Assembly (NCBI GenBank): GCA_964569795.1
Contig: CAZMVB010000002.1
Location: 124,001-188,000 of the forward strand
DNA length: 64,000 nt
Origin: JAHJDS01 sp964569795
Lineage (GTDB): Bacteria; Desulfobacterota; Desulfarculia; Desulfarculales; JAHJDS01
Direction: 5' to 3'
The notes under the pieces were generated by a model, which saw only the letters and a program-made list of their open reading frames with translations, searched no databases and was not told where the DNA came from. Made by a program: the position numbers and the translations under genes. Of this stretch, positions 8,385 through 16,729 are shown in pieces (the stretch's first letter is position 1; every line of letters starts with the position of its first letter).

Positions 8385-9467
8385 ATGAAACACGTCGATG
8401 AGTTCAGGGATTCGGAGACCGCCCGCCGCCTGACGGCGCGCCTGAAAGAGGTCAGCCGGACCCCGGCCCGGTTCATGGAGGTCTGCGGGACCCACACCAT
8501 GGCCCTGTTCCGGTACGGCATCCGGGAGCTCCTGCCGGATCACGTCGAGCTGGTCTCGGGGCCAGGGTGTCCGGTCTGCGTCACCGCCGGGCAGGACATC
8601 GACCGGGCCGTGGCCGCGGCCGGCCTGCCCGGGGTGATCGTGACCACCTTCGGCGACATGCTCCGCGTCCCCGGCTCGAAAGGGACCCTGGATCAGGCCC
8701 GGGCCGACGGGGCCGACATCCGGATCGTTTACTCGCCCCTGGAGGCCCTCAACACGGCCCGGACCAATCCGGACCGCGAGGTGATCTTCATCGGCGTCGG
8801 CTTCGAGACCACGGCCCCGACCGTGGCCGCGGCCCTCAAGACGGCCCGGACCCAGGGCCTGGCCAACTTCAGCGTCCTGGCCGCCCACAAGCTCCTGCCC
8901 CCGGCCATGGAGGCCTTGTTGTCAGGGGGCGATCTCAATCTGACCGGTTTCTTGCTGCCGGGCCACGTGACGACGATCATCGGCCCGGCGCCCTACCGCC
9001 CCCTGGCCCGGAAGTATCACGCCCCCTGCGTCGTCTCCGGGTTCGAGCCGGTGGACATCCTCCAGTCGCTGCTGATGCTCATCGAGCAGGTCGAGGCCGG
9101 GAGGGACGAGGTCGAGATCCAGTATCGCCGGGCCGTGGGCGCCGACGGCAACCCGGCCGCCCGGGCGGTGATGGACGAGGTCTTCCAGCCGGCCGACGCC
9201 GTGTGGCGGGGCCTGGGGCCCATTCCGCTGAGCGGACTGGTTCCCCGGGAGGAGTACGCCGGGCTGGACACCGGCCGCCGGTTCGACCTGCCGGCCGCAC
9301 CGGTGCCCGAACCGCCGGGGTGCCTGTGCGGCGAGGTCTTGCGGGGCGTGGTCAAGCCGCCCGAGTGCAGGCTGTTCGCGACCCGCTGCACCCCGGGGAC
9401 CCCGGTCGGGCCGTGCATGGTCTCCTCGGAAGGGACCTGCGCCGCCTACTACAAGTACGGCCGTTGA
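8385..9467 (+). CDS. hypD: Hydrogenase maturation protein HypD
   Basis: HypD is the iron-sulfur scaffold on which the Fe(CN)2CO unit is assembled together with HypC. This 360-residue protein has CGTHT at Cys34, GPGCPVC with Cys62 and Cys65, GFETTAPT near 142 and the C-terminal Cys cluster (CLCGEVLRG, PECRLFATRC, CMVSSEGTC) that holds the [4Fe-4S] cluster. It begins at ATG 8385, 32 bp after hypF. In many operons a short hypC lies just before hypD, but the 32-bp gap is far too small to hold one. Confidence 0.95.
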   Translation: MKHVDEFRDSETARRLTARLKEVSRTPARFMEVCGTHTMALFRYGIRELLPDHVELVSGPGCPVCVTAGQDIDRAVAAAGLPGVIVTTFGDMLRVPGSKGTLDQARADGADIRIVYSPLEALNTARTNPDREVIFIGVGFETTAPTVAAALKTARTQGLANFSVLAAHKLLPPAMEALLSGGDLNLTGFLLPGHVTTIIGPAPYRPLARKYHAPCVVSGFEPVDILQSLLMLIEQVEAGRDEVEIQYRRAVGADGNPAARAVMDEVFQPADAVWRGLGPIPLSGLVPREEYAGLDTGRRFDLPAAPVPEPPGCLCGEVLRGVVKPPECRLFATRCTPGTPVGPCMVSSEGTCAAYYKYGR

Positions 9468-9483
9468 ATCGAGGGAAGATAGC

Positions 9484-10575
9484 ATGGACGTCCTGATAAT
9501 GGCCGGCGGGTCAGGGACGCGGCTGTGGCCGCTCAGCCGCCGCAACCGGCCCAAGCAGTTCTGGCCTCTGATCGAACTCGAGTCCCTATTTCATTGGACA
9601 CTAAAGCGGGCCGCGGCCATGACCGGTGAAGACGGGCGTTTGCTGGTCTTCACCGGGGCCGAGCACCTCAAATGGGTCGAGGCGGAATTGACGCCGGACG
9701 CGCAGATCATCGCCGAGCCGGTCGGCCGAGGTACTGCTCCCTGTATCGGTCTAGGCGCCCTGTTGCTGGCCGCCCGAGACCCCGAGGCGGTCATGGCTGT
9801 CATGCCGGCTGATCACGTAATCCAAGACAACGAAGGGTTCGAAAAAAACCTCCGGCTGGCTGCGCAGGTGGCGGGAGAAGCCGAGGTCCTGGTCACCTTC
9901 GGGATCAAGCCCTCGACCCCCCACACCGGGTTCGGCTACATCCAGACCGGAGCCGTTGTCCCCGGGAGTGACGGTCGGGTCCGGACCGTGACCGGCTTCA
10001 CCGAAAAACCCGACCAGGAACGGGCTCGAGAGTATCTGGACGACGGCCACTATTTCTGGAACACCGGGATCTTTGTCTGGCGGGCAACGGACATCCTGGC
10101 CCTCATCCGCCAATACCTGCCCGCCCTGGGCGAGGCCCTGAAAAAGGTAGGGCCGGAACTGGGGGACCAGCGGGAGGCAGAGGCCGTCCGCCAATTTTAC
10201 CTGGACCTGCCCCCCGAGGCGGCCACGTCCATCGACTACGGCGTCCTGGAGCCGGCCGCAACAGAGGGCAAGGTGGCGATGGTCGAGGCCGCCTTTGACT
10301 GGGACGACGTGGGCGGGTGGCAGGCCTTGGGCGAACAATGGCTAAAGGATAAGAAGGAAAACGCCACGGGCACGGCCCCCAGCCCCATCGTTCATAAGGC
10401 CAGCGGCAATCTGATCTACGCCGAAAACAAGCTGGTGGCCCTGCTGGGCATCGACAACCTGGTGGTGATCGCGACCGACGACGTGGTCCTGGTCTGCCCC
10501 AAGGCTCGAGCTGAGGAAGTGCGGAAGCTGGTCGAGCAGATCCAGAAGATGCCTACTCTCAAGGATTACCTGTAA
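9484..10575 (+). CDS. manC: Mannose-1-phosphate guanylyltransferase
   Basis: The 363-residue enzyme makes GDP-mannose from GTP and mannose-1-phosphate. It shows the nucleotidyltransferase signature MAGGSGTRLWPLSRRNRPKQF at the N-terminus, EPVGRGTAPCIGL near residue 78, MPADHV, GYIQTG, FTEKPD and FWNTGIF, ending in the small beta domain. The C-terminal phosphomannose isomerase domain of bifunctional ManC/AlgA is absent. GAGGGAAG precedes the ATG. It sits 16 bp after hypD on the same strand, so it may be co-transcribed although its product feeds glycan synthesis. Confidence 0.9.
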   Translation: MDVLIMAGGSGTRLWPLSRRNRPKQFWPLIELESLFHWTLKRAAAMTGEDGRLLVFTGAEHLKWVEAELTPDAQIIAEPVGRGTAPCIGLGALLLAARDPEAVMAVMPADHVIQDNEGFEKNLRLAAQVAGEAEVLVTFGIKPSTPHTGFGYIQTGAVVPGSDGRVRTVTGFTEKPDQERAREYLDDGHYFWNTGIFVWRATDILALIRQYLPALGEALKKVGPELGDQREAEAVRQFYLDLPPEAATSIDYGVLEPAATEGKVAMVEAAFDWDDVGGWQALGEQWLKDKKENATGTAPSPIVHKASGNLIYAENKLVALLGIDNLVVIATDDVVLVCPKARAEEVRKLVEQIQKMPTLKDYL

Positions 10576-10590
10576 ACCCGCGGAGAGACG

Positions 10591-11304
10591 ATGCAGTGGT
10601 GGACTGATTTCATGCTCTGGGCCCAGGGGGTGACCATCTGGTTCATGGAACTGGCCCAGCCCTATGGCGCCTGGGCCTTGTTCGCCTGGGCCTTTGCCGA
10701 GTCGTCGTTCTTTCCGATTCCGCCCGATCCGCTGCTCATCCTCTTGAGCGTGGCCTCCTTTGCCCGGGATTCCTTTTTCCCCTTTCTGAACGACCCCCTG
10801 CTGGTCCAGTTCCAGGCCGGCGCCGAGGTGACCCGTTCCCTGGTCTGCTTCTGGTACGCCCTGGTGTGCAGCGTCGGCTCGGTCCTGGGCGGCATGCTGG
10901 GCTACCTGATCGGCCTCAAGGGCGGCCGGCCGCTCCTGGAACGCTGGTTCCGGGGTCCCAAGACCCGGCTGGTCGAGAGCTATTACCGGAAATACGACGT
11001 CTGGGCGGTCGGCATCGCCGGGTTCACGCCCTTGCCCTACAAGGTGTTCACCATCTCGGCCGGGGTGTTCAAGCTGGATTTCAAGCGATTCGTCCTGGCC
11101 TCGGTCCTCAGCCGTTCGGCCCGGTTCTTTCTGGTGGCGGCGATCATGTACTTCTTTGGAGAGGCCATCTGGCACGTCATCGAGAAGCGGTTCGACCTGC
11201 TGACGCTGGCCTTCGTCATCCTGCTGATCGGCGGTTTCCTGGTCATTCGCACCCTGGGCAAGCGGGCCGCCCGGCACCATCCAACTTTGCCCCCCGGCAC
11301 CTAA
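10591..11304 (+). CDS. DedA/YqaA-family (VTT-domain) membrane protein
   Basis: This 237-residue polytopic inner-membrane protein has the family hallmarks: an early FAWAFAESSFFPIPPDPLL segment, a GGMLGYLIG re-entrant region, and the basic GFTPLPYKVFTISAG motif near residue 148. The last helix is followed by an Arg/His-rich tail. DedA-family members are linked to undecaprenyl-phosphate or phospholipid recycling across the membrane, which would fit beside lipid-linked glycan genes. GGAGAG precedes the ATG. It is the last gene of the rightward block and converges on the glycan locus. Confidence 0.85.
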   Translation: MQWWTDFMLWAQGVTIWFMELAQPYGAWALFAWAFAESSFFPIPPDPLLILLSVASFARDSFFPFLNDPLLVQFQAGAEVTRSLVCFWYALVCSVGSVLGGMLGYLIGLKGGRPLLERWFRGPKTRLVESYYRKYDVWAVGIAGFTPLPYKVFTISAGVFKLDFKRFVLASVLSRSARFFLVAAIMYFFGEAIWHVIEKRFDLLTLAFVILLIGGFLVIRTLGKRAARHHPTLPPGT

Positions 11305-11309
11305 CCCGC

Positions 11310-11359
11310 AAAAAAAAGGCCGCCATCGTCGCTCCTCCAAGGAAGCGGCGATGACGGCT
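11310..11359 (-). terminator. Rho-independent terminator for the leftward glycan locus
   Basis: On the minus strand a GC-rich stem of about 15 bp is followed directly by eight T residues, seen on the plus strand as the A-run 11310-11317. The arms are 11318-11333 and 11344-11359, with two G-T-compatible mismatches and a 10-base loop. The T-run lies only on the left side, so it terminates leftward transcription from the gene at 11418. Rightward transcription from the DedA gene has no T-run. Confidence 0.85.
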
Positions 11360-11417
11360 CCGGGGTCCCAGGCCGACTACGTTCAGGGCCGGTCGATCCG
11401 GGCCGGGGCGGCCCGGT

Positions 11418-13781
11418 CTAGGCCACCAGGCGCCGGTAGAGACGATCCATCCGATCGATCATGATCTCCTGTTCAAAATGCTCGCGAAAACGCCGTTGGC
11501 CGGCCTCTCCCATCCGGCGCCGCAGGTCGGGGTCGTCCAGCAACCGGGTCAGGGCGGCGGTCAAGGCCGTCACGTCTCCGGAGGGAACCAGTAGACCGGT
11601 CCGGCCGTCCGCCACCAGTTCGGCGATGCCGCCCACCTCGGTCGCCACCACGGGCAGCCCCGAGGCCATGGCCTCGAGGATGGACACCGGCAGCCCTTCC
11701 CAGCGCGACTGGAGGACGAAGATGTCCGACTGTCCCAGGACCCGGGGGATGTCCCGCCGGACGCCGGTCATGATCACCCTGTCCTCCAGACCGTAACGGG
11801 CGATCGACCGGCGAATGGACGACTGGCGCGGGCCGGCCCCCACCAGGAAGATCAGGAAGTCGTCCCGGACGGCGGCCAGACGGCGGGCGACCTCGACCAG
11901 CAGGCGGTGGTTCTTGACCGTTTTCAGATGGGCGACGCAGGTGATGACCGTCGGCCGGTGACCGGTGGCCTCGGTCAACCGGCGGCAGGGGAGCGTTTGG
12001 GCCCGGGCCTCGAGGAACGGCTCCTCCTGGAGACCGCTGTGGACGACGTACATCTTGTGGCGGGGAAAACCGTATCTGGCCAGGCGGTTCGCGGCGAAAT
12101 AGGAATTGGACACGTATCCGTCGCACCGCCAGAACGTGGCCAGGTCGGCGAACTTGAGGACCATCTCCTGCCAGGCCGAACTCCGGTCCGAGACCTTCTC
12201 GCTGCGCAGGCCGGACAGGAGCACCCCTTGGCCGACGGCCCGGCTGAGCTGACGGGCGACGAAGTTGCTGCGGAAACCATAGACGTGCACCACGTCGTAT
12301 TCACCCCGGCGGAGGTGCTGCAACAGGATGCGGCCGACCCGGAGGAACTGGTTGGGGCCGCATCCCATGAACACCGGTTCGAGGCCGAAGGTCCGATACT
12401 TGTCCCGGATGGGTCCGGGACGTCCCCAGACCAGGACTTTGTTCTCCCAGTTCCTGGCCTGCAGGCCCTGAATCAGGTTGGCGGTCATGACCTCGGTGCC
12501 GGCCAGGTTGCCGGTGCTCAGGAAGTGCAGGGCCCGCAGGGGCCGCCCGGTGGACAACGGTCGCACCCCGGGGTGCCGGGCCTGACGGGCCCGGATCGAC
12601 CGGGGCCGGGCCAGCAGTCGGTGGTAGAGCCCGTAGTGATGGGCCTCGGTGTCGGTCATGTCGAACCGCTGGCGGACCAGGGACCGGCCCTGACGTCCCA
12701 TGGCCGCCATCTCCGCGGGATGTTGGTCCACGTACCGCAGGGCCTCGACCAGGGCCTGGGGCTGCTCGGGTGAAACCAAGAGGCCCGTTCGGCCGGGGAT
12801 GACCAGTTCGCCCACGCCGCCCACGTTACAGGCGACCACCGGGGTCTCCTGGACCATGGATTCCAGAAGGACCATGGGCATGCCTTCCCAGCGGGACGGC
12901 AGCACCAGGCAGGCGGCGCGGCCCATGTGCTCGAAGACCTGGTCGCGCTCCATCTGGCCCAACCAGCGTATCGTCCCGTCCAGCCCCAAGTCGGCGGCCA
13001 GGCGCCGGAACCGGTCGCCGTCGGGCCCCTCGCCGATGATCTCGAGAGGGCGTTTGAGCCGGCCTTCCCGCAGGAGGCGCTGCAGGGCCAAGAACAGCAG
13101 GTCCAACCCCTTGTAATGGCGCAGACTGCCCACGAACAGGTACGGCGCGTCGTCCGCCTTGGGCCCCCGGCGGCCGGCCTCGGGGATGGTGATGCCGTTG
13201 ACGATGGTCTCGATCCGGTGGTCCAAAGGGGGCATCCACTGGACCAGGCTCTGGTGAACCGACCGGCTGACGGCGATGACCTGATCGTAACTGTCGTACA
13301 CCAGCCTCTCCAGGGGGTAGAACAGCTTGGTCGCCCGCCGGCGGTTGAAGATGCTGTGCTCGGAATAGAGGTAAACCGGCCGCCGGGCCAGACGCGAGGC
13401 CAGGGCCAGGATGTAAAAGGTGGGGAACAGGTGGCCGTGGACCACGTCGTAGCCTCCCCCACGGATGACCTCGGCCAGCCGATGGACCAATCCCGGGATC
13501 CGGGACAGGAAACCGTCCAGGGGGGACTTGGTCGGATCGCTCTTGATGAGGTTGTTGGCGAAGAAGCTGATCGGGCCGGTGGCGCGGGGCTGGGGCGTGT
13601 TGAGGTGAATCCAATCCGCGCCGGTCTCGGCCAGGGCCGGGGCCAATTCCTCGCCGCTGAACAGGGTGCAAACGTCCACCCGGCAGTCGTCGCCCCGGCG
13701 TCTGAGGTGACGGACCAGCTCGACCAGGGCCGTTTCGGCCCCGCCGTAGTTCAGGGAGTTGATGACGTGTAGAACGTGCAT
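11418..13781 (-). CDS. Tandem GT4-GT4 glycosyltransferase fusion
   Basis: The 787-residue protein contains two complete GT-B family 4 glycosyltransferases. The first spans about residues 1-385, with NSLNYGGAETALVEL at the N-terminus, SRWEGMPMVLLESM (the acceptor/nucleotide E-x7-E region) and GRTGLLV. After a basic Arg-rich linker (about 390-415), the second spans about 416-787, with STGNLAGTEVMTANL, SRWEGLPVSILEAM and GRTGLLV. Each is normally a separate protein of about 370-400 residues, so the fusion probably adds two consecutive sugars to a lipid-linked glycan. It is the last gene before the terminator, and no frameshift is needed to explain it. Confidence 0.85.
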   Translation of the reverse strand: MHVLHVINSLNYGGAETALVELVRHLRRRGDDCRVDVCTLFSGEELAPALAETGADWIHLNTPQPRATGPISFFANNLIKSDPTKSPLDGFLSRIPGLVHRLAEVIRGGGYDVVHGHLFPTFYILALASRLARRPVYLYSEHSIFNRRRATKLFYPLERLVYDSYDQVIAVSRSVHQSLVQWMPPLDHRIETIVNGITIPEAGRRGPKADDAPYLFVGSLRHYKGLDLLFLALQRLLREGRLKRPLEIIGEGPDGDRFRRLAADLGLDGTIRWLGQMERDQVFEHMGRAACLVLPSRWEGMPMVLLESMVQETPVVACNVGGVGELVIPGRTGLLVSPEQPQALVEALRYVDQHPAEMAAMGRQGRSLVRQRFDMTDTEAHHYGLYHRLLARPRSIRARQARHPGVRPLSTGRPLRALHFLSTGNLAGTEVMTANLIQGLQARNWENKVLVWGRPGPIRDKYRTFGLEPVFMGCGPNQFLRVGRILLQHLRRGEYDVVHVYGFRSNFVARQLSRAVGQGVLLSGLRSEKVSDRSSAWQEMVLKFADLATFWRCDGYVSNSYFAANRLARYGFPRHKMYVVHSGLQEEPFLEARAQTLPCRRLTEATGHRPTVITCVAHLKTVKNHRLLVEVARRLAAVRDDFLIFLVGAGPRQSSIRRSIARYGLEDRVIMTGVRRDIPRVLGQSDIFVLQSRWEGLPVSILEAMASGLPVVATEVGGIAELVADGRTGLLVPSGDVTALTAALTRLLDDPDLRRRMGEAGQRRFREHFEQEIMIDRMDRLYRRLVA

Positions 13782-13832
13782 GTCCTGGCTCGGGCCGGGG
13801 TCAAGCCGGCCCCGAATTCGGGGGGATGACGG

Positions 13833-15725
13833 TCAGGCCTCTTCCCCGTCCGGGTCGGGCACGCCCGATCCGCGCAGGGTGGCCTCCAGGTCCAAAATGG
13901 GCTGGATCCGGTGGCATTCGACTCCCAGCCCATGACACGATTCGATCATTTCGCGGAACCGGCCGGGAGGTTCGGACAGGATGGCGATGAACACCCGCCT
14001 CACCCCCCGCTTCTTGACCAGTTCGGGAATTTCCTCCCGGGGGCCGAGGACCGGGACACCGTGAATGGTCAGGCCCCTTTTCTTGGGGTCGTCGTCGATG
14101 AAGCCGATGACGTTGAACCGGTAGGTGTCGTTGTTCTTGAGTTCCCGCAATAACATCTCGCCGCCGTCTCCGGCGCCCATGATCAGGACCGGCTCCTCGT
14201 GGCCATCGGATCTCAGGCGCCGGAAGTACTCGACATAGACCCGGAGCAGGACCCGGGACCCGCCGACGAACATCAGGCACAACACCAGGTCGATGATGAA
14301 CACCGCCCGGGAAAATCCGGCGAAGTGCCAGGCGACGATGATCAGGCCCAGGGAGACCAGGCTGGCCACGACCACGGCCTGGGAGACCCGGATCAGATCA
14401 GGAATCGAGGCGTAGCGCCACTGGCCCTTGTACAGGCCAAAGACGGTGAAGGTGATCAGCTTGGCCCCGATGACCAGAGGGGCCGACTTGGTGAACAGGT
14501 GGAGGATGGTCTCGGTCCGTCCCTCGAATCGAAGCTGGTAGGCGGCGAAATAGGCGGCCGTGACCAGCAGCAGATCAACGCTGATCTGGAGGATCTGCTT
14601 CTTGTGCAGGATCAACAGGCCGATGGGACTTCGGCGGTTGATCCGGCGCGACGGCCGGTCCGAGTACACCCGGACCCCGGACAGGAAGACGCCGAAAAAG
14701 ACCAGCGGCACGGACATGATCGCCAGCACGGTCAGGGAGGCGAACAGGCCGGCGTACTTGACCAGGAGCAGGGCTCCCAGGCCGAACAGAAAGCTGATGG
14801 CCAGCAGGACGATGACCGCCCGCCGCTCGGACAGTCCCAGAAAGACCAGTCGGTGGGAACTGTGGTCGCGCCCGCCCTGGGCGATGGACCGCCCGGCCCG
14901 GGACCGCTCGAAGCTGACCAGGGCCGTGTCGAAGATGGGCACCACCAGGACCGCCAGCGGGATGATCAGGGTCAGCACCAGGTGGGTCACGTTCTGCCAG
15001 GTGCCGACGATGGCCAGCGCCGCCAGGGTGAAGCCCAGAAACAGCGATCCGCAGTCGCCCATGAAGACGCGGGCCGGATTGAAATTGTACGGCAGAAACC
15101 CGAGGACCGCTCCGGCCAGCACCGCGGCGGCCAGGGCCACCGCCTGGTTGCCCCCGAGGTGGGCGAAAAACGCCAGGAACACGGCGGCGATCAGGGCCGT
15201 GCCCGGGGCCAGGCCGTCCATGTTGTCCAGGATGTTGACCGCGTTGGTGATGCCCGCCAGCCAGAACAGGGTCAGCGGGATGGCCAGCAGGGCCCAGGGA
15301 ATGATCTTGACCTGGATGCCGATGATCACCGCGGCAATGGCCACCAGCAGTTGGAGGATGAACTTGAGTTGGGGCCGCAGGGGCCGCAGGTCGTCGGCCA
15401 GCCCGATCAGGAACATGGCCGCCGCGCACCCGAACAGTCCGGGCAGGACCGACGGCGTCGGGGCCTTGAGCGGGTTGGCCGACAGGATCACGCCCCAGAA
15501 ACCGGGCCCGGGCCGGACCTGCCACCCGGGAAAGAAAACCCAGAAGGCGACGGCGAAGGCGACGAAGATCCCGATCCCGCCCAAAAGGGCCGTCGGCTTG
15601 GTGTGCCACCGGTCCTCGCGGGGCTGGACCATGAATCCGGCCCGGCGGGCGACGCCGATGATCACCGGGGTCAGGAGCAGGGAGATCCCCAGGGCCATGG
15701 CGAATGGCGGCAGGTATCCGAGCAT
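13833..15725 (-). CDS. WecA/MraY-type sugar-1-phosphate transferase fused to a CapD-type N-terminal half
   Basis: Residues 1 to about 350 form a polytopic glycosyl-1-phosphate transferase with LADDLRP (Asp111-112), NAVNILDNMDGL (161-172), FMGDCGSLFLG (Asp224) and the DHSSHRL loop (287-292). Such enzymes start glycans by moving HexNAc-1-phosphate onto undecaprenyl phosphate. Residues about 370-630 match the start of CapD/WbpM-type dehydratases: four membrane helices and then a nucleotide-binding module with VLIMGAGDGGEMLL. The SDR catalytic domain that should follow is missing. The protein overlaps neither neighbour; it lies 7 bp downstream of the SDR gene. Confidence 0.85.
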   Translation of the reverse strand: MLGYLPPFAMALGISLLLTPVIIGVARRAGFMVQPREDRWHTKPTALLGGIGIFVAFAVAFWVFFPGWQVRPGPGFWGVILSANPLKAPTPSVLPGLFGCAAAMFLIGLADDLRPLRPQLKFILQLLVAIAAVIIGIQVKIIPWALLAIPLTLFWLAGITNAVNILDNMDGLAPGTALIAAVFLAFFAHLGGNQAVALAAAVLAGAVLGFLPYNFNPARVFMGDCGSLFLGFTLAALAIVGTWQNVTHLVLTLIIPLAVLVVPIFDTALVSFERSRAGRSIAQGGRDHSSHRLVFLGLSERRAVIVLLAISFLFGLGALLLVKYAGLFASLTVLAIMSVPLVFFGVFLSGVRVYSDRPSRRINRRSPIGLLILHKKQILQISVDLLLVTAAYFAAYQLRFEGRTETILHLFTKSAPLVIGAKLITFTVFGLYKGQWRYASIPDLIRVSQAVVVASLVSLGLIIVAWHFAGFSRAVFIIDLVLCLMFVGGSRVLLRVYVEYFRRLRSDGHEEPVLIMGAGDGGEMLLRELKNNDTYRFNVIGFIDDDPKKRGLTIHGVPVLGPREEIPELVKKRGVRRVFIAILSEPPGRFREMIESCHGLGVECHRIQPILDLEATLRGSGVPDPDGEEA

Positions 15726-15732
15726 GGGACGG

Positions 15733-16704
15733 TTACTGCCCTCGGAGGTATTCGATCACCGCGTCCACGATCTCCTCCAGGCTGACCGTCGGCTCAAAGC
15801 CGATCAGCTCCCGGACCCGGGACAGATCGGGCACCCGGCGGGGCATGTCCTCGAATCCCTCTTCGTAGGCCTCGTCGTAGGGGATATAGACGATCTCCGA
15901 GCCGGATCCGGTCCGGGCCTTGACCAGGGCGGCCAGGTCGGCGATGGAGATCTCCCGTTCATGGCCGAGGTTGAAGACCTGGCCCACGGCCGAGGGGTGC
16001 CCGGCCAGGTCGATCAGGGCCTCGACCACGTCGCCCACCCACGAAAAACAGCGGGATTGACGCCCGTCGCCGAAGACGGTGATCGGCTCGCCGGCCAGGG
16101 CCTGGCGGACGAAGTTGGGCAGGACCATGCCGTAGCGTCCGGTCTGGCGGGGTCCGACGGTGTTGAACAGCCGGGCGATGACCACCGGCAGGCCCTTTTC
16201 CCGGTGGTAGGCCAGGGCCAGGAACTCGTCGATGGCCTTGGAGCAGGCGTAGCTCCAGCGGCCCTTGGTGGTCGGCCCCAGGACCAGGTCGTGATCCTCG
16301 CGGAAGGGAACGTCGTCGTTCTTGCCATAGACCTCGGAGGTCGAGGCGATGACGCACAGTCTCTTCTTCTTGGCCGCCGCCTTGAGGACCGCCTCGGTGC
16401 CGCCCACGTTGGACTCGATGGTGTAAACCGGGCTGTCCACGATCAGCTTCACCCCGACCGCCGCCGCCAGGTGATAGACCACCTGGCAGCCATCGACCAA
16501 CTCGGCCAACAGGGGCGCCTTGGCGATGGTGTCGATGGTGTAACTGAAACCGGGCTCGCCCTTGAGATGGGCGATGTTCTGGATCGACCCGGTGGACAGG
16601 TCATCGATGACCGCCACCTGATGTCCCCGGGCCAGCAGGGCCTCGGCCAGGTGGGATCCGATGAAGCCGGCCCCTCCGGTGATCAGGGCGCTCGGGCGGC
16701 TCAT
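15733..16704 (-). CDS. Extended SDR nucleotide-sugar epimerase/dehydratase
   Basis: The 323-residue NAD-dependent enzyme has GGAGFIGSHLAEAL at the N-terminus, STSEVYG near 123, the catalytic YACSK near 152-156 and RLFNTVGPRQTG near 175. The motif set resembles UDP-glucuronate decarboxylase and UDP-hexose 4-epimerase enzymes, but the exact substrate cannot be fixed from sequence. A strong AAGGAG precedes the ATG at 16704. It lies between a GT4 gene and the WecA-like fusion and probably supplies one of the nucleotide sugars. Confidence 0.8.
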   Translation of the reverse strand: MSRPSALITGGAGFIGSHLAEALLARGHQVAVIDDLSTGSIQNIAHLKGEPGFSYTIDTIAKAPLLAELVDGCQVVYHLAAAVGVKLIVDSPVYTIESNVGGTEAVLKAAAKKKRLCVIASTSEVYGKNDDVPFREDHDLVLGPTTKGRWSYACSKAIDEFLALAYHREKGLPVVIARLFNTVGPRQTGRYGMVLPNFVRQALAGEPITVFGDGRQSRCFSWVGDVVEALIDLAGHPSAVGQVFNLGHEREISIADLAALVKARTGSGSEIVYIPYDEAYEEGFEDMPRRVPDLSRVRELIGFEPTVSLEEIVDAVIEYLRGQ

Positions 16705-16729
16705 GGTCGTTTCTCCTTCGGGCTATCGA

